A stretch of 64,000 bases of DNA from Trema orientale (taxonomy: Eukaryota; Streptophyta; Magnoliopsida; Rosales; Cannabaceae): positions 116,282 to 180,281 of the forward strand of contig JXTC01000104.1 in the NCBI GenBank assembly GCA_002914845.1, read 5' to 3'. A model generated the notes under the pieces. The model did no database searches, was not told the origin of the DNA, and saw only the letters and a list, made by a program, of their open reading frames with translations. Positions 1 to 10,869 of this stretch are shown here, in pieces. The first letter of the stretch is position 1. Each line of letters starts with the position of its first letter. A program made the translations under genes and the position numbers.

Positions 1-358
1 TGGCTATCTAACGAGTCATATATGGATAGTAGGAACGACAGTTTATCCATAGTCGATCTTCTAAGATCTCATCTTGGTTTTTTCCAAGGTGACACTTAGT
101 TCACAATCTTTGTACTATAAGCGAAGTATCTCATTTTTGCTCGCCGACTAGCACCAAAGGAGATTTCTCGTGTAAGAGAGACAATCATTACCTGTTAGCA
201 TACTTTAAACCAGTCATGGTTTACATATATGTGTGCTAAGAATTCAGATATCATATCACAATAAAAAATAGATAAAAAAATAATTATTTCAAATAAGATA
301 TCCCGAATAAAAAATATCTGACAATGGTCAATTGAAAAAATATACAAAAGAAATAAAG
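1..358 (-). other. 3' non-coding end of copia element A, probably running into its 3' LTR
   Basis: This stretch lies downstream (on the minus strand) of the copia A stop codon at 359-361 and has no readable protein. It is A+T-rich next to the stop, as expected between pol and a 3' LTR. A TG-type LTR start could lie near position 260 in minus-strand reading, but the second LTR copy needed to prove the boundary is not in the window. Assignment rests on position only. Confidence 0.35.
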
Positions 359-2577
359 TCACAATCTATACAGTTCCAAACTCCTAACATGGATCTGGTA
401 AGCCTCTCGAGCAATAGGCTTGGTCAATGAATTAGTAACTATGCGACTCGTAGAAATATACTTCAGGACCACCTCCTTCTACACAACCATATCATGAATG
501 AAATGGTATCGAATGTCAATGTGTTTGGTTTTTCCGTGGTATTTTTGGTCTTTTGCATAAGTCAATGCAGCCATACTGTCACATTATATAGTAACAGGCT
601 CTAAAGTACGTGTGCCAACTCCAAGTTGTGCAAAGAACCTTTTTAACCAAACACCTTCTTGTACAGCGATTGAGCGAGCAATATACTCTGATTCTATGAT
701 GGATAATGCTATACAGGACTGCGTCTTGCTGCTCCAAGATATGGCGCCACTGCTAAGCAAGAAAGCATAACTTGAAGTTGATTTGCGCTCATCTAGGTTA
801 CCACCCCAATCTATATCACTGTAACTAATTAAGCGTATATCTGACGCCTGATAGCAAAATACATAATTAGCTATCCCTTTAAGGTATCAAAGTATTCTCT
901 TTATTGCTTTCGAATGAGCAAGGCTGGGATTCGACTAGAACCGGCTGACTAACCCAATGACATAGCAAATTTCAAGCTGAGTACACATCATAGCGTACAT
1001 CAAACTTCCAATAGCACTGGCATAGGGAACTGGGCCATATCTTTTTTCTCTTGAGTCTTCGAATACATGTCAAGGCTTAAGGCATCATTCTTTGTAATAG
1101 GAGTGTCAATGGGTTTGCAGTTTTGAATTTGAAACTATTCGAGTATTTTCCTAATGTAAGTCTCTTGAGACAAGCTAAGGAATTTTCTCGAACGGTCTCT
1201 ACAGATCTTAACTCCAAGCACATAACTCGCTTCACCTATATTCTTCATCTCAAAGTTTGAGGATAATCATGCCTTGGTAGCGACTATCTTCTCCTTGTCG
1301 TTTCTAACTAAAAGTATGTCGTCTACATACAATGAAAGGATAAGAAAACTTTTCTTGGACCGTCTGACATACACATAGTAGTTTTCCTAAACCATCATGA
1401 ACCCATTAAAAATAATGGCTTGATGAAATCTAAAGTACCACTGTCTCGATGACTGCTTTAAGCCATAAATGGAAACTACGAAGCTTGTAAACTTTGCGCT
1501 CATGTCCTTTTGTCTCAAAGCCCTCAGTATGATCCATGTAGATCTCTTCATCTAGTTCTCCATTGAGAAATGTAGTTTTAACTTCTATTTAATAAAGTTC
1601 CAAGTCCAAATGAGCGATAATAGCTAGAATGAGGCGGATTAAGGCAAACCTCGCAATCAGTGAGAAGGCCTCCTCATAGTCAACACCCTCCTTCTGGGTG
1701 TAGCCTTTCACCATAAGTCGTGCCTTGTACCTTTCTATAGATCCATCCGCCTGACATTTGACGTTTAGAACCCATTTGTTCCCAATAGTCTTTCACCCAG
1801 GTGGAAGATTCACCAAGTCCCAGACTTGGTTTTTCTTCATAGACTCCATCTCTTCAATCATTGTAACTTTCCATTTCTCAGAAGCAAGAGATGAGAGAGC
1901 CTTTCAATAATTCTTAGGATCATCTTTATCTTGCGAAGCGCACATGAATGCTTCTCCCTCAGTCTCAAAATGACGATGAGGGATGCTTCCACGTTGGCTC
2001 TTACACAGTTGTGGATTTTGAGAACCAATATCTAGTGGTACACTCCCACTAATAGGTATACTCTCACTAGGAATAGAGTCTTTCTCGATTTCTAATGTTG
2101 AATTTGGAGCGCCTTCATTTGGTTCTTCAATCTCATTTAGCTCCAGGTTTCTATCCACATCTCATCTTCTTGGAAATTTCTCGAGAAAATTTACATCTCG
2201 TGACTCAATTTCAGTTACATTTCTATCGGGTTGTTCACCAAGCATCACACATCCCTTCGATTCATCAGAGTATCTAATGAATATGCACTTATGCACCCTT
2301 GGGCCTAACTTCCCATGCCTATGAGAAGTAGTGTGAACATATCCCGCTGAACCCCATGGGCATAAATGGTCCATTTCGAGCTTTCGCCCTGTCCATCGCT
2401 CATAAGGGGTTAGAGGAATTGATTTTAAGGGTACTCGGTTAAGGATATAGGCTACAATCAGTAAGGCATCCCCCCAGAAAGATATTGAGAGGTTGGTCTA
2501 TGCCATCATCGACCAAACTATTTCTAACAACATACGATTCCTTCTTTCTGCTACACCATTTTATTGCGAAGTGCCAG
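359..2577 (-). pseudogene. Ty1/copia element A, pol C-terminal half: integrase end, reverse transcriptase, RNase H
   Basis: Minus-strand translation gives, in order, the integrase motif NGVAERRNRMLLE (about 2530-2565), the integrase C-terminal region with FIRYSDESKGCVML, the acidic linker, reverse transcriptase with an intact YVDD box at 1318-1329, and RNase H with YSDIDWGGNLDERKS near 800-835. The last readable codons end at a stop at 359-361. Domain order integrase then RT then RNase H is diagnostic of Ty1/copia. The frame is broken by many stops and shifts; one stop, TAA at 2561-2563, replaces the conserved Gln of the QNGVAE motif. The longest open pieces are 1904-2158 and 2162-2374. The 5' part of the same polyprotein continues at 7646-7673 and 15264-16537 after two insertions. 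It is a dead element, with no evidence of expression. Confidence 0.9.
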
Positions 2578-5162
2578 TGTGATATCCTAAACTCTCATAT
2601 GATACCCAGCTCCTCACAACATTAAATAGTCAATAATAACATGACTCTACATGTAGTGCCCAAAATTCTCACATGTGCATCTTGCCAATAATAAACATTT
2701 TACCATGTTAATTTGCTGTACTCATATTCATTTTCATAGATAAAATGCTTGAGAATTAAGTGTGATTATGATATATATAATTTTGGAATTAACTAAATAA
2801 AATTCCTAGTTTTTGTGTGCAGTGAAAGGCCGATTTTTCAAACCGAAGAGAAAGTGATGTGCTTATAGAAATAAGATTAAAATATCTATCTCATGTTACT
2901 AATTGGATGTCTTTTATAGGGTGAAATTAAATAATATAGTTACTAGTAACTAGGACTATTTACTATTCATAGTGAGTAATTTGGCACGGTCGTATCATTT
3001 TGTCTTGTATGTGGTGTGACTATGATTACTAAATTAATATTGTTTGTTTTTCTTTTAAATTAGTTCAAGTAATGAATTTAATGGATATGTATGTGGAGAG
3101 CTAGTCTTGGGAGGCACCCACCGCCACACTTGGTAAGGTTTTAATTAAAGGAATAAAATATAATAAAATTAGATAAAAGGTAAGTTTACAATTGATAGTA
3201 TCCTAAGTCGGCAAACACTCTAATTGCACTCTATATATATATATGTGTTTTAGCCACTTCCTAACCGAGAGTTAAAAAAAAAAAAAAAAAAGAACCTCTT
3301 TCTTCAAGTATTGCCTTCTTAAGACTTTCCCATATAGATGACTCCCGCTGTAGAAAAAGGGTAAGCAAATTAATCTCTTTGATGTCATATTAGTTATTCT
3401 TCCTTAATTATTCTAGCTGCACGTCTATATGATCATAATTGTTTAGCTATTAATGTTATTATTTCCTTCTTTAACAATGAATCACGTTTAAGTATGAAAA
3501 CTGAAGCTAGAGATGTTGTAGAATTCTTTGATTAAATGGAGCTTTTCTAATGATTATTATTGCCAGCTAGTATTTCTCCATATTTCTAAATTATTGTATA
3601 TAGGTGCTTTTAGGATATGTTTGATTGTTGGTTAAATCGAAATCAAGAAACAGTGAAAAGGTTCAATGTTTTACTGTTTAAATTTGCACATATGCTTATA
3701 TTAATAAGAAAAATATATATTAGAATTACTAAAGACGTTTAATTGACTATCACTATTAATTCAAGCTATAAGAAATTAGGAGGAATAACTATAGTTTAGA
3801 GTCTATTTTCTTGACCAGATGGCATTGGATTGTACTCAAGTATACCAAGTTATTCTCTTTTACATATTTTGAAGAAATGTATATCTACTTTGATTTCTAG
3901 TAGCAGTTTATGTACAAGCTATTATTATTTTGTGTGTGTAAAGAAATAAAAATAAAATGGGACATGAATCTTGTAGAACTTTAATCATATTCTAATTAAT
4001 CTTGTCCAAAATCATAATAACAATAGTAATGATATGTGAGCTAAGATCAAGTTTCATAAATATTAACTATACTGTAGTTTGTAATATTTTGTATGACCAT
4101 GTGAAATAGGTTTATTTAATATTTATAGTGATAATTTCATGAGAAGTGAATTAAGTATATATGAATGATCAGGCCTTAAGCACATCAAGAGCCTCTTTGG
4201 AGAAGAAATCTGCTTTTCACTTTACGTTCTATCATAGAATTCAAGGTAAGTAGAAATTCCACTCTAGCATCACAAGAACATATGTATATGATTGTATATG
4301 TGAAAGATGGTATATTTGTGACATTGAACTTGATATATCTGAAAACTGTTCATAGCATTTTCATAAGGTATGTCATATTTTTATGTACAAAATAATTATT
4401 TACAGGTAATGATTTTAATAAAGAGTCTTTACCCTAGACGTTGTTTATTTTTAAAGAGGGGTATGGTTCTTATCTTGCTGATCTAGTAGGTAGAGGTGGT
4501 GAAATCCCTTGAGGTTAAATCCAAGACAGGGTAAGCCAAATAAGAGAGAGGTCAAATCCCTTGAGGTTAATTCCAAGACAGGGTAAGCCTCAAATGATAT
4601 ATTTATTAAGAGGATGCCTGCTATGTCACTGAGTTGGGAACTATACCAAGGAGGGGGCCCAAATATGATTTAAATGTTAATATTTTCTAAGGCAATTAAG
4701 GGTACAAAGACTAATAAATTTTATGTTCAAATCATTCATAAGCATGCATGGATTTCCATTTACTGGGCTATTGCTCATTTAGTTCTTGTGATGCAGATGA
4801 TTAGAACCAGGAGTAATGTTGGCTGAGCTGTTTCCACTCCAATGCTGTTCATATGCCAGTTTTGAAGAAGAAAGATATTTTGAGAACTGTTATATATTTT
4901 GCTACGTATATGTACATAGATGATCCTATGGGAGTCACCAAAAGTAGCAAAACTATGTTTTGTACTGTACAGACTGTAAATACTTCTGCAGTATAAAAGA
5001 ATGTATCCCTAACGCTTTTCAGAACCAACTAGAAAGTTTAAATTTTTTTTTTTTTCCTCTACTTTCCGCTTTTCCAAGGTTAATGAAAGTAAGTTAGCAT
5101 TACTTAGCTTTCCTACGTATAAGTGAGCATATTTATACATAGTATAGCTAGAGGGTGTTACA
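2578..5162 (+). repeat. LTR segment D1 (Tekay-like)
   Basis: This 2585-bp segment begins TGTGATATCC and ends GGGTGTTACA. Near its start the words GTGCCCAAAATTCTCACATG and CAATAATAAACAT parallel the start of the E LTR read on its own strand. A TATA-rich stretch at 3226-3244 could be the LTR promoter. A 36-bp unit is directly repeated at 4502-4537 and 4554-4589, a placement similar to the duplicated block in the E LTRs. It has no private target duplication, so it did not insert alone. Confidence 0.6.
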
Positions 5163-7640
5163 CTACATCATTTATATTAAAATTAAATTTGCATATACTT
5201 TTGAATGCTTATTTTATAATATTATTTATTCTAATTAACAATTGTACCTAAGTATTTTTGCAGTGAAATGCTCGAGATATGCTCTTTGGTATAAGTTTGA
5301 TGTGTAATGAAATAATTTATGGGATATAATTATGCAAAATAATTATTTTTAAACAGGCATGATTAATATGATAATTACCTTATAAGTGGAGCATATGTTT
5401 TGATTTTTAAATGTTCTAGTAATCTATGGTGTGTATATATATATATATAAATTTTTGGGTCAAAATACATATAGGTGCTCTTTGATTAATTATTATTTTT
5501 ATTTTATTTTTTATGTGTCTTATCTAATTCTATTAATGTTATTACTTGAACAAATATATTTATTTATATTTACATTAGTTGTTTAAAAAAAATAATAATA
5601 ATAATAATAATAAAGTGAAAAGAAATGCTGACTTTCGATAAGTCGGCAACCGCTAAGACCCTTTTCTTTTACACCGTTTCTTCTCAATTTGTATTCTTGA
5701 TCTTTTGTACTCTTCTTCAATATTATCTTCTTCATATATATCAATGATAAACCTTTTTCCAGCACTTACCGCTTTTGGTGAAAACCAAGGCTCCACTAAA
5801 CTCTTTCAATAGCTATTATAACCTTTGTTTTATAAAGCAAAACACATCTAAGGTATCTTTCCCTATTTCATGTATGTATAAATTTCCTTTAATATTCTCC
5901 ACTTTGGCTTGTCCACGACCAGCCTTTGGTTTGAATTATGAGTGTTTATATAAGTGTATATTTAAATTACATGAACCAGGTTATATATGTGTATGTCAGG
6001 AAGTCCTTATAAGATAATTATTGTCCTGATGTTTACTTTTTGAAATGATTCATGTACTTGAATATAGGAATTAATTGTAGTGGTTGTAATTGATGACTTA
6101 TTTTTTAATACGAGTTTGAATCTAAAAAATTTGAGCCATAAGATCAGGCAAGGCAACGATTTAGATGATGGAAATTATTTTACTCATATTTGATTCTATA
6201 TATATAGCTAAACACGTAAAACTATTAGTTGAATTTCTGGTCAATTTTTGTATATGTGCCCTTAAATCAGGAACGTTCATGTTAGTGCCTTGTAGAAATA
6301 AGTTAGTTTTCGTTATAGTTATAAATATTAAAATTCAGATAATTTACTAGTGAACTTATTTAATTTTCTTTCTGTAGCATACTTGGATAGGTGTTTCCTT
6401 GACGAGTAGTAAATTGTTAATTGCTTTAAATACTAGGTGTTTCCTTTGGATACTAAGTTTGAGTTGATTCTTGCAAATTCTTTAGTGGCTACTATTTAGT
6501 TGATCGTTAAATGAAATCCTTGGACAAACACATTTCTCATAAATCGATTTCTCTATAGCTCTAATTGGTAACTTGAATATTTACTACCTAATTAGTCACT
6601 CGATGTGTCTATTTAATTGTCCAAAATCCTATTAGGAATTAGTTATTTTCAAGCATCATTTAGAACTCAAAATTTTTTTTCTAATACCACGCATATCGAT
6701 GTATTTAAAAATAAATTAGGAATACATCAATTGTACCTAGAACGAAGAGCATTTCACAGAGAAAGTGTGTAAAGGCTCAGAATCGAGGTAAGTAACGTCA
6801 TATCTGCAATGTAAGAAATTCTTTATTCTGTGAATTTGTGGATATAGAATCTACGGATATGTGTACATACGTATGTGTCATTCAGCTTTGCATAAGACAT
6901 GAACACGTGGTGTATTTATATTGTCTGATGAGTATTGATGAATAGGGTGTGGTGGGCCAGCGTCCAAACATATGATATGGTTCCTTCGGGAATACTCTGG
7001 TTCCTTCGAGAACACTCCGGTCCTTTCGGGGACATTATGGTTCCTACGGGAATAGTTTGACGGTGGTATGGGGTGGACCTCTGCTGTACACAGAGGGGAT
7101 TCTCTAGGGTTCGAGACCTCCATGTAGCTCATGATACGTTATACGTTCTCTGAGCAGCTTAGTATGCAATTCATAGTCTTGTCAGATAATATAATATACA
7201 CAGGGATCCTAACCATATGATTATCTATTTCATGTTATATGCACTTTGTATCTACATACGTTACTTACTGAGTTTTATACTCACCCATATTCTTACATTG
7301 CAGAGGGTACTACTGATGTTTGAGTTCGGAGGAGGAGTGCCTACTTTCTAACCACGGCTTGTGTATATGAGCATTTTGATGCTATGGTTTCCTGATAGAG
7401 AATTTTGTACCTGTTTTGAGTGTGTATATTATATATATTTGTATAAGAAGTCCACTTTATGAGTATGTATATACGTATACATAATTATGAGTAGACCCTT
7501 CTTTTTTTTTCTTCTCGAAAGGTTAAATAGTTTTAATTTTCTCCGATTTTATCAGTTTTAAGTCGAGTAGCATCTCCCGATTACACTAATATTTATCCAA
7601 ATATCCTTACGCACATGTATTAGAATTAAGGGACATTACA
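5163..7640 (+). repeat. LTR segment D2 (Tekay-like, diverged)
   Basis: This 2478-bp segment is similar in length to D1 and ends ACATTACA. It contains TTACTTACTGAG followed by an acceptor-like ATTGCAG (about 7263-7305), the arrangement found about 370-400 bp from the end of D1 and of the E LTRs. Four tandem 20-bp units, consensus GGTTCCTTCGGGAATACTCT, occupy 6979-7058. The exact left edge is uncertain by a few bases, because TGTTACAC at the D1/D2 junction could belong to either segment. Confidence 0.5.
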
Positions 7641-7673
7641 GCCAGGACTTGTTAGTTATCGAAGAATGCCTTT
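7641..7673 (-). pseudogene. Islet of copia A integrase between two insertions
   Basis: These 33 bp comprise the GCCAG duplication of D (7641-7645), 23 unique bases, and the CCTTT duplication of K (7669-7673). Read on the minus strand they encode the integrase stretch following the EEKG codons of 15264-15275 and preceding the NGVAE motif of 2530-2565, with a TAA stop at 7656-7658 where copia integrases usually have Gln. Removing D, K and one copy of each duplication restores one continuous reading frame across the three pieces, apart from the point stops. Confidence 0.9.
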
Positions 7674-9414
7674 TGTTGGAAAATTAAGGTTTTAATCTTA
7701 CTCTCTCTTATTTTGAAGATAACAAACATTTGATTTAGTTCTAATGATTTGACTTGAGTGTGTAATGAGATATCTTTAAAAGTTCTAACTCAAGTTGATC
7801 AAGAAATCAAGCCTGAATATAGATACATATTGGACATATTAAAATCAAGCTTGAAGATGGACAATCAAGATACAAGACCATGATTAAATAAGGTATATTT
7901 CATATTTAGTCTTGCATTTGATTTAGTTCATTGCACATATATTCTCTTTGCATTGGCGCATGCTTTCTAAAAGAGTTTTCAAACTATCTTAAGCTTAAAA
8001 TAGTTATTTTATTATAGAAGTTTGAAAATAGAAAATAATGATTTTGAATGGGTAAAATATTCTTTAAAACATGATTTCTTAAGTTTAAATAAGTTGCAAA
8101 TATATTTGAAATCATGACTTTGATATAGGCTAAAAAGAGATTTTCTATTTGCAAACTAAAATTTATTTTAGTATAAATACTTTCTAAATTATTGTTAAAT
8201 ATCTTTGTGAATCTAAAATAAGTTTGTAATAGTCAAAATACTCTTTTCAAATTGATTTCTAATATTTTTAAAGTTTTTAAAACAACTTTAGAAGTCAGTT
8301 TTTGAAAAACGCTAAAAGCTGTCAAAATCTGAAAAATGACCAAATGTTGAAACTGCCAAAATAAGCAGAGTCTTCAGTCTACCAAAAATATTTTTGGTCT
8401 ATTAAAAATAGCAGAAAAAAAATTGTTACCGTTAAAATTTGACCGTTGAAAAAGCACTACCAACAGCTAGTATTTTCAGTCGATCAAAAATGTACTTTCG
8501 GTCTACCGAAAATGACAGAAAGTATGTCTAACAGTTATAAACGGCTAGTTTTCACTCAAGCTTATAAATAGAAGCTATTTTAAGACTTGAAAGAGACTTT
8601 GCATGAACTTAAATTGTTATCCAACTATTTTCAAAGTACAAAAGCCCATTCTTACATTGAATTCACTTTCAAATCATATTAGGCCAATCTTAGATCATCT
8701 ATTGTGTATTGTTCTCAAATCTCCTAAGCCAAAATTATATTCATTATTTTATGAGGAGAGGTTATGAGTGTGTTCACTCTTATTATTGAAAAACCATTGA
8801 GTATGAGGTAAGGTTGGCACCAGAGTCATAAACAACCCGAGCATAGGTGAGGTTACCACCAGAGTCTAAACAATCCGTTTTAGGTGAGGTTGTCATCGGC
8901 GTTTAAACAACCCGAGTGTAGGTAAGATTGTCACCGGAGTCTAAAAAACCCGTGAATTGGTGAGAGTGGTACCATTATCTAAACAATCCATGTAGGTGAG
9001 ATTATTACTGGAGTCAAAATAATCCGAGATTAGGTATGATAGAGCCAGAGTCAAGACTATTGTAAAGGCTAAGGTGTGCCTAAGAAGAATTTACTCTGTT
9101 TGTACAGGGGTCGGTCAAGCCCATAATCTTGATCCAATAGTGGAAAGCTCAAAGCAAGTTGCCGAGGGTTAGGGATATAGGCAAACCGTTATGTTTGTCA
9201 AACCTCGTAAAAATCGAATTTGTATTTTCTCTATCCCTACACTCTTTACTTTTATGCAAACTATTTGATTGTGTGTTTAATATTTATTGTACTTAATTGA
9301 CTTGCTACTATTGTTATATACTTGGCATTATGGTTTTACATAGTTGAAAAGTTTCTTAAAAAGTTTTAAAACCCAATCCACTCCCCTTCTTGGGTAGTCA
9401 ATCTTGGGCTAAAA
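7674..9414 (+). repeat. 5' LTR of element K
   Basis: This 1741-bp LTR starts TGTTGGAAAATTAAGG and ends GGGCTAAAA, where the other copies end GGGCTAACA. It matches the 3' LTR at 14062-15263 and the solo LTR at 37331-38896 over most of their length. It keeps about 540 bp (roughly 8441-8980) missing from the 3' LTR. It contains the tandem array at 8801-9059 and palindromic GGTCTACCGAAAA-type words near 8370-8420 and 8475-8520. Confidence 0.9.
8801..9059 (+). repeat. Minisatellite-like array in the K LTR, about 40-bp unit
   Basis: About six imperfect copies of a roughly 40-bp unit of the type GTGAGGTTGTCACCGGAGTC followed by TAAACAACCCGAG occur in direct orientation. The same array is seen in the solo LTR around 38290-38480, while the 3' LTR keeps only the last one to two copies (about 14814-14880). 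It lies in the 3' half of the LTR, so it may fall in the transcribed part; that is inference. Confidence 0.85.
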
Positions 9415-9416
9415 AT

Positions 9417-9428
9417 TGGTATCAGAAC
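9417..9428 (+). other. Primer binding site of K (initiator Met-tRNA type)
   Basis: TGGTATCAGAAC lies two bases after the 5' LTR end. It matches the usual plant LTR-retrotransposon PBS complementary to tRNA-iMet (TGGTATCAGAGC) with one mismatch. Confidence 0.85.
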
Positions 9429-9466
9429 TTAGTGCTCAAATTTTAAAGACTTAACCGTCTTGAGAT

Positions 9467-10869
9467 GGCATACCCAAACAATTTTCAGAATCTTTCAAAT
9501 GAGGAGTTTTCAACTAGACTACATTTTTTAATGGTATTGACAATATTTGGAAAATCAAAATGCTTAAATTTTTTAAATTTATGGGTGATGATTTATTGAA
9601 TATTGTTGTTCAAGATCCATATATTCCTAGAAAAATAATTGATGACAAACTCGTTAAAAAAGAATTAGATGAATATGATTATTTTGACAAAATCATGTTT
9701 TCTATGAATAGATGTGCTTTTAATTATTTGTTATGACTATAGATGTAAATATATATAATAATGTTCAATTAGCTATTAGTACACATGAAATATGGAAAAT
9801 GCTTGAAAGCTCATATGAAAACACAAGTCAAATTAGAGAAAGTAAAATTAGTATGCTTGTGCATGACTATAAGTTATTTGAAATGAAAAATGATGAATCT
9901 ATTACTCAAATATTTATGAGATTTACTAACATCACTAACGATCTTCATTCTCTTAGAAAAACTTATAGCAATGCCGAAATATTAACAAAGGTTCTAAAAA
10001 CTTTAACAAAAATATATAAAAAAAAAGTAGTTGCTATCCAAGAAGAGAAAGGCGTCAACAATATTCCTCTAGAAGAACTTATCAAATTTTTTATTTCTCG
10101 TGAGATCATAATGATCAAAAACAAAAATCAAAATGGGGAAGAAGAAAAGGAAATGAAGGCCACATGTGTTAATAATGGAGACGATGAATTGAATGAAGAA
10201 ATTCAAGAGGAGATTGGCAACATGTGCTTCATGGCTATCGATGATGAGGTAAAATCACTTAACCCCAATGATGAGTTTCTTGATTATAGTAATGCTAGTA
10301 GTGATTTTGACAATAAAAGTGATGAAGAAGAGTTATCATATAATAAGCTACTTGATGATTTTAATGAATTGCATGATAATTACAAATTATTTATTTTGAA
10401 AAATAGTTCTCTCAAGAAGAAATTATCTCTTTAATCAAAAGAACTTGATAAATTTTCAAAAGAAAAGGAAGTTATTGTGACTTGTGATATATGTGCATCT
10501 TTGAAAAATAAAAATACATCCTGAAAAGAAAAAGTTTAAGATTTAACTAACATTGTCGACAAGATCACCAATGGAAAGAAAAGTTTTGATTTAATGCTTG
10601 GCGGACAAATATGTGTTTTTGACAAATGGGTTATAGGATACGAACATTTTATAAAACAAAAAAATCTCAAAACTTATTTTGTCAAAGTAATATCTAGTAG
10701 TGACTCAAAATATATATGCAATAATTGTAACCAAAATGGTCACACTAATTTTTCATACTTTGTGAAGAAAAATACATACTTTAGTATCAAACAAGAATGG
10801 GTTCTAAAGAATTCAAAGACTAACCTCCAAGGACCCAAAGTTATGTGGGCACCAAAAATTCAAATTTGA
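9467..10869 (+). pseudogene. gag of element K (UBN2-type capsid plus zinc knuckle), frameshifted
   Basis: An ATG at 9467 begins MAYPNNFQNLSNEEF and soon shifts frame. The main open piece, 9733-10434 (233 codons), carries the copia gag core: EIWKMLESSYENTSQIRESK, then VHDYKLFEMKNDESI and NDLHSLRKTYSNAEI. This is the UBN2/retrotran_gag pattern. A second open piece, 10594-10869, holds a zinc knuckle CNNCNQNGHTNFSY whose final Cys is replaced by Tyr, followed by LQGPKVMWAPK as in SIRE-like gag. Acidic runs after the core (about 10200-10350) are typical of the lineage. Premature stops near 10435 and 10523 separate the pieces. No pol follows. Confidence 0.85.

Larger units (their letters stand above)
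2578..7640 (+). mobile_element. Insertion D: two head-to-tail Tekay-like gypsy LTR segments without an internal region
   Basis: The insertion starts TGTGATATCC and ends GGGACATTACA, and is flanked by a perfect 5-bp target duplication GCCAG (2573-2577 and 7641-7645). No gag or pol is readable. The first half ends in AGAGGGTGTTACA at 5162, the terminus type seen in element E. The motif around 4764-4800 (ACTGGGCTATTGCTCATTTA) closely matches the E LTR, and a similar motif recurs near 7267-7305 in the second half. Both halves also carry a shared word near their fronts (AAGTCGGCAA at 3206 and 5640). I read this as two diverged chromovirus LTRs joined directly. A single unusually long LTR is the alternative. 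Confidence 0.7.

Noticed and set aside
5583..5765. A minus-strand open frame of 60 codons ending in a Tyr run.
   Set aside because: It reads through an (AAT)n microsatellite inside an LTR; no conserved protein features.
7019..7034. GGTCCTTTCGGGGACAT resembles the 5' stem-loop of U6 snRNA.
   Set aside because: It is one unit of a four-copy 20-bp tandem repeat (6979-7058) in a gypsy LTR, and no further U6 sequence follows, so the likeness is chance.
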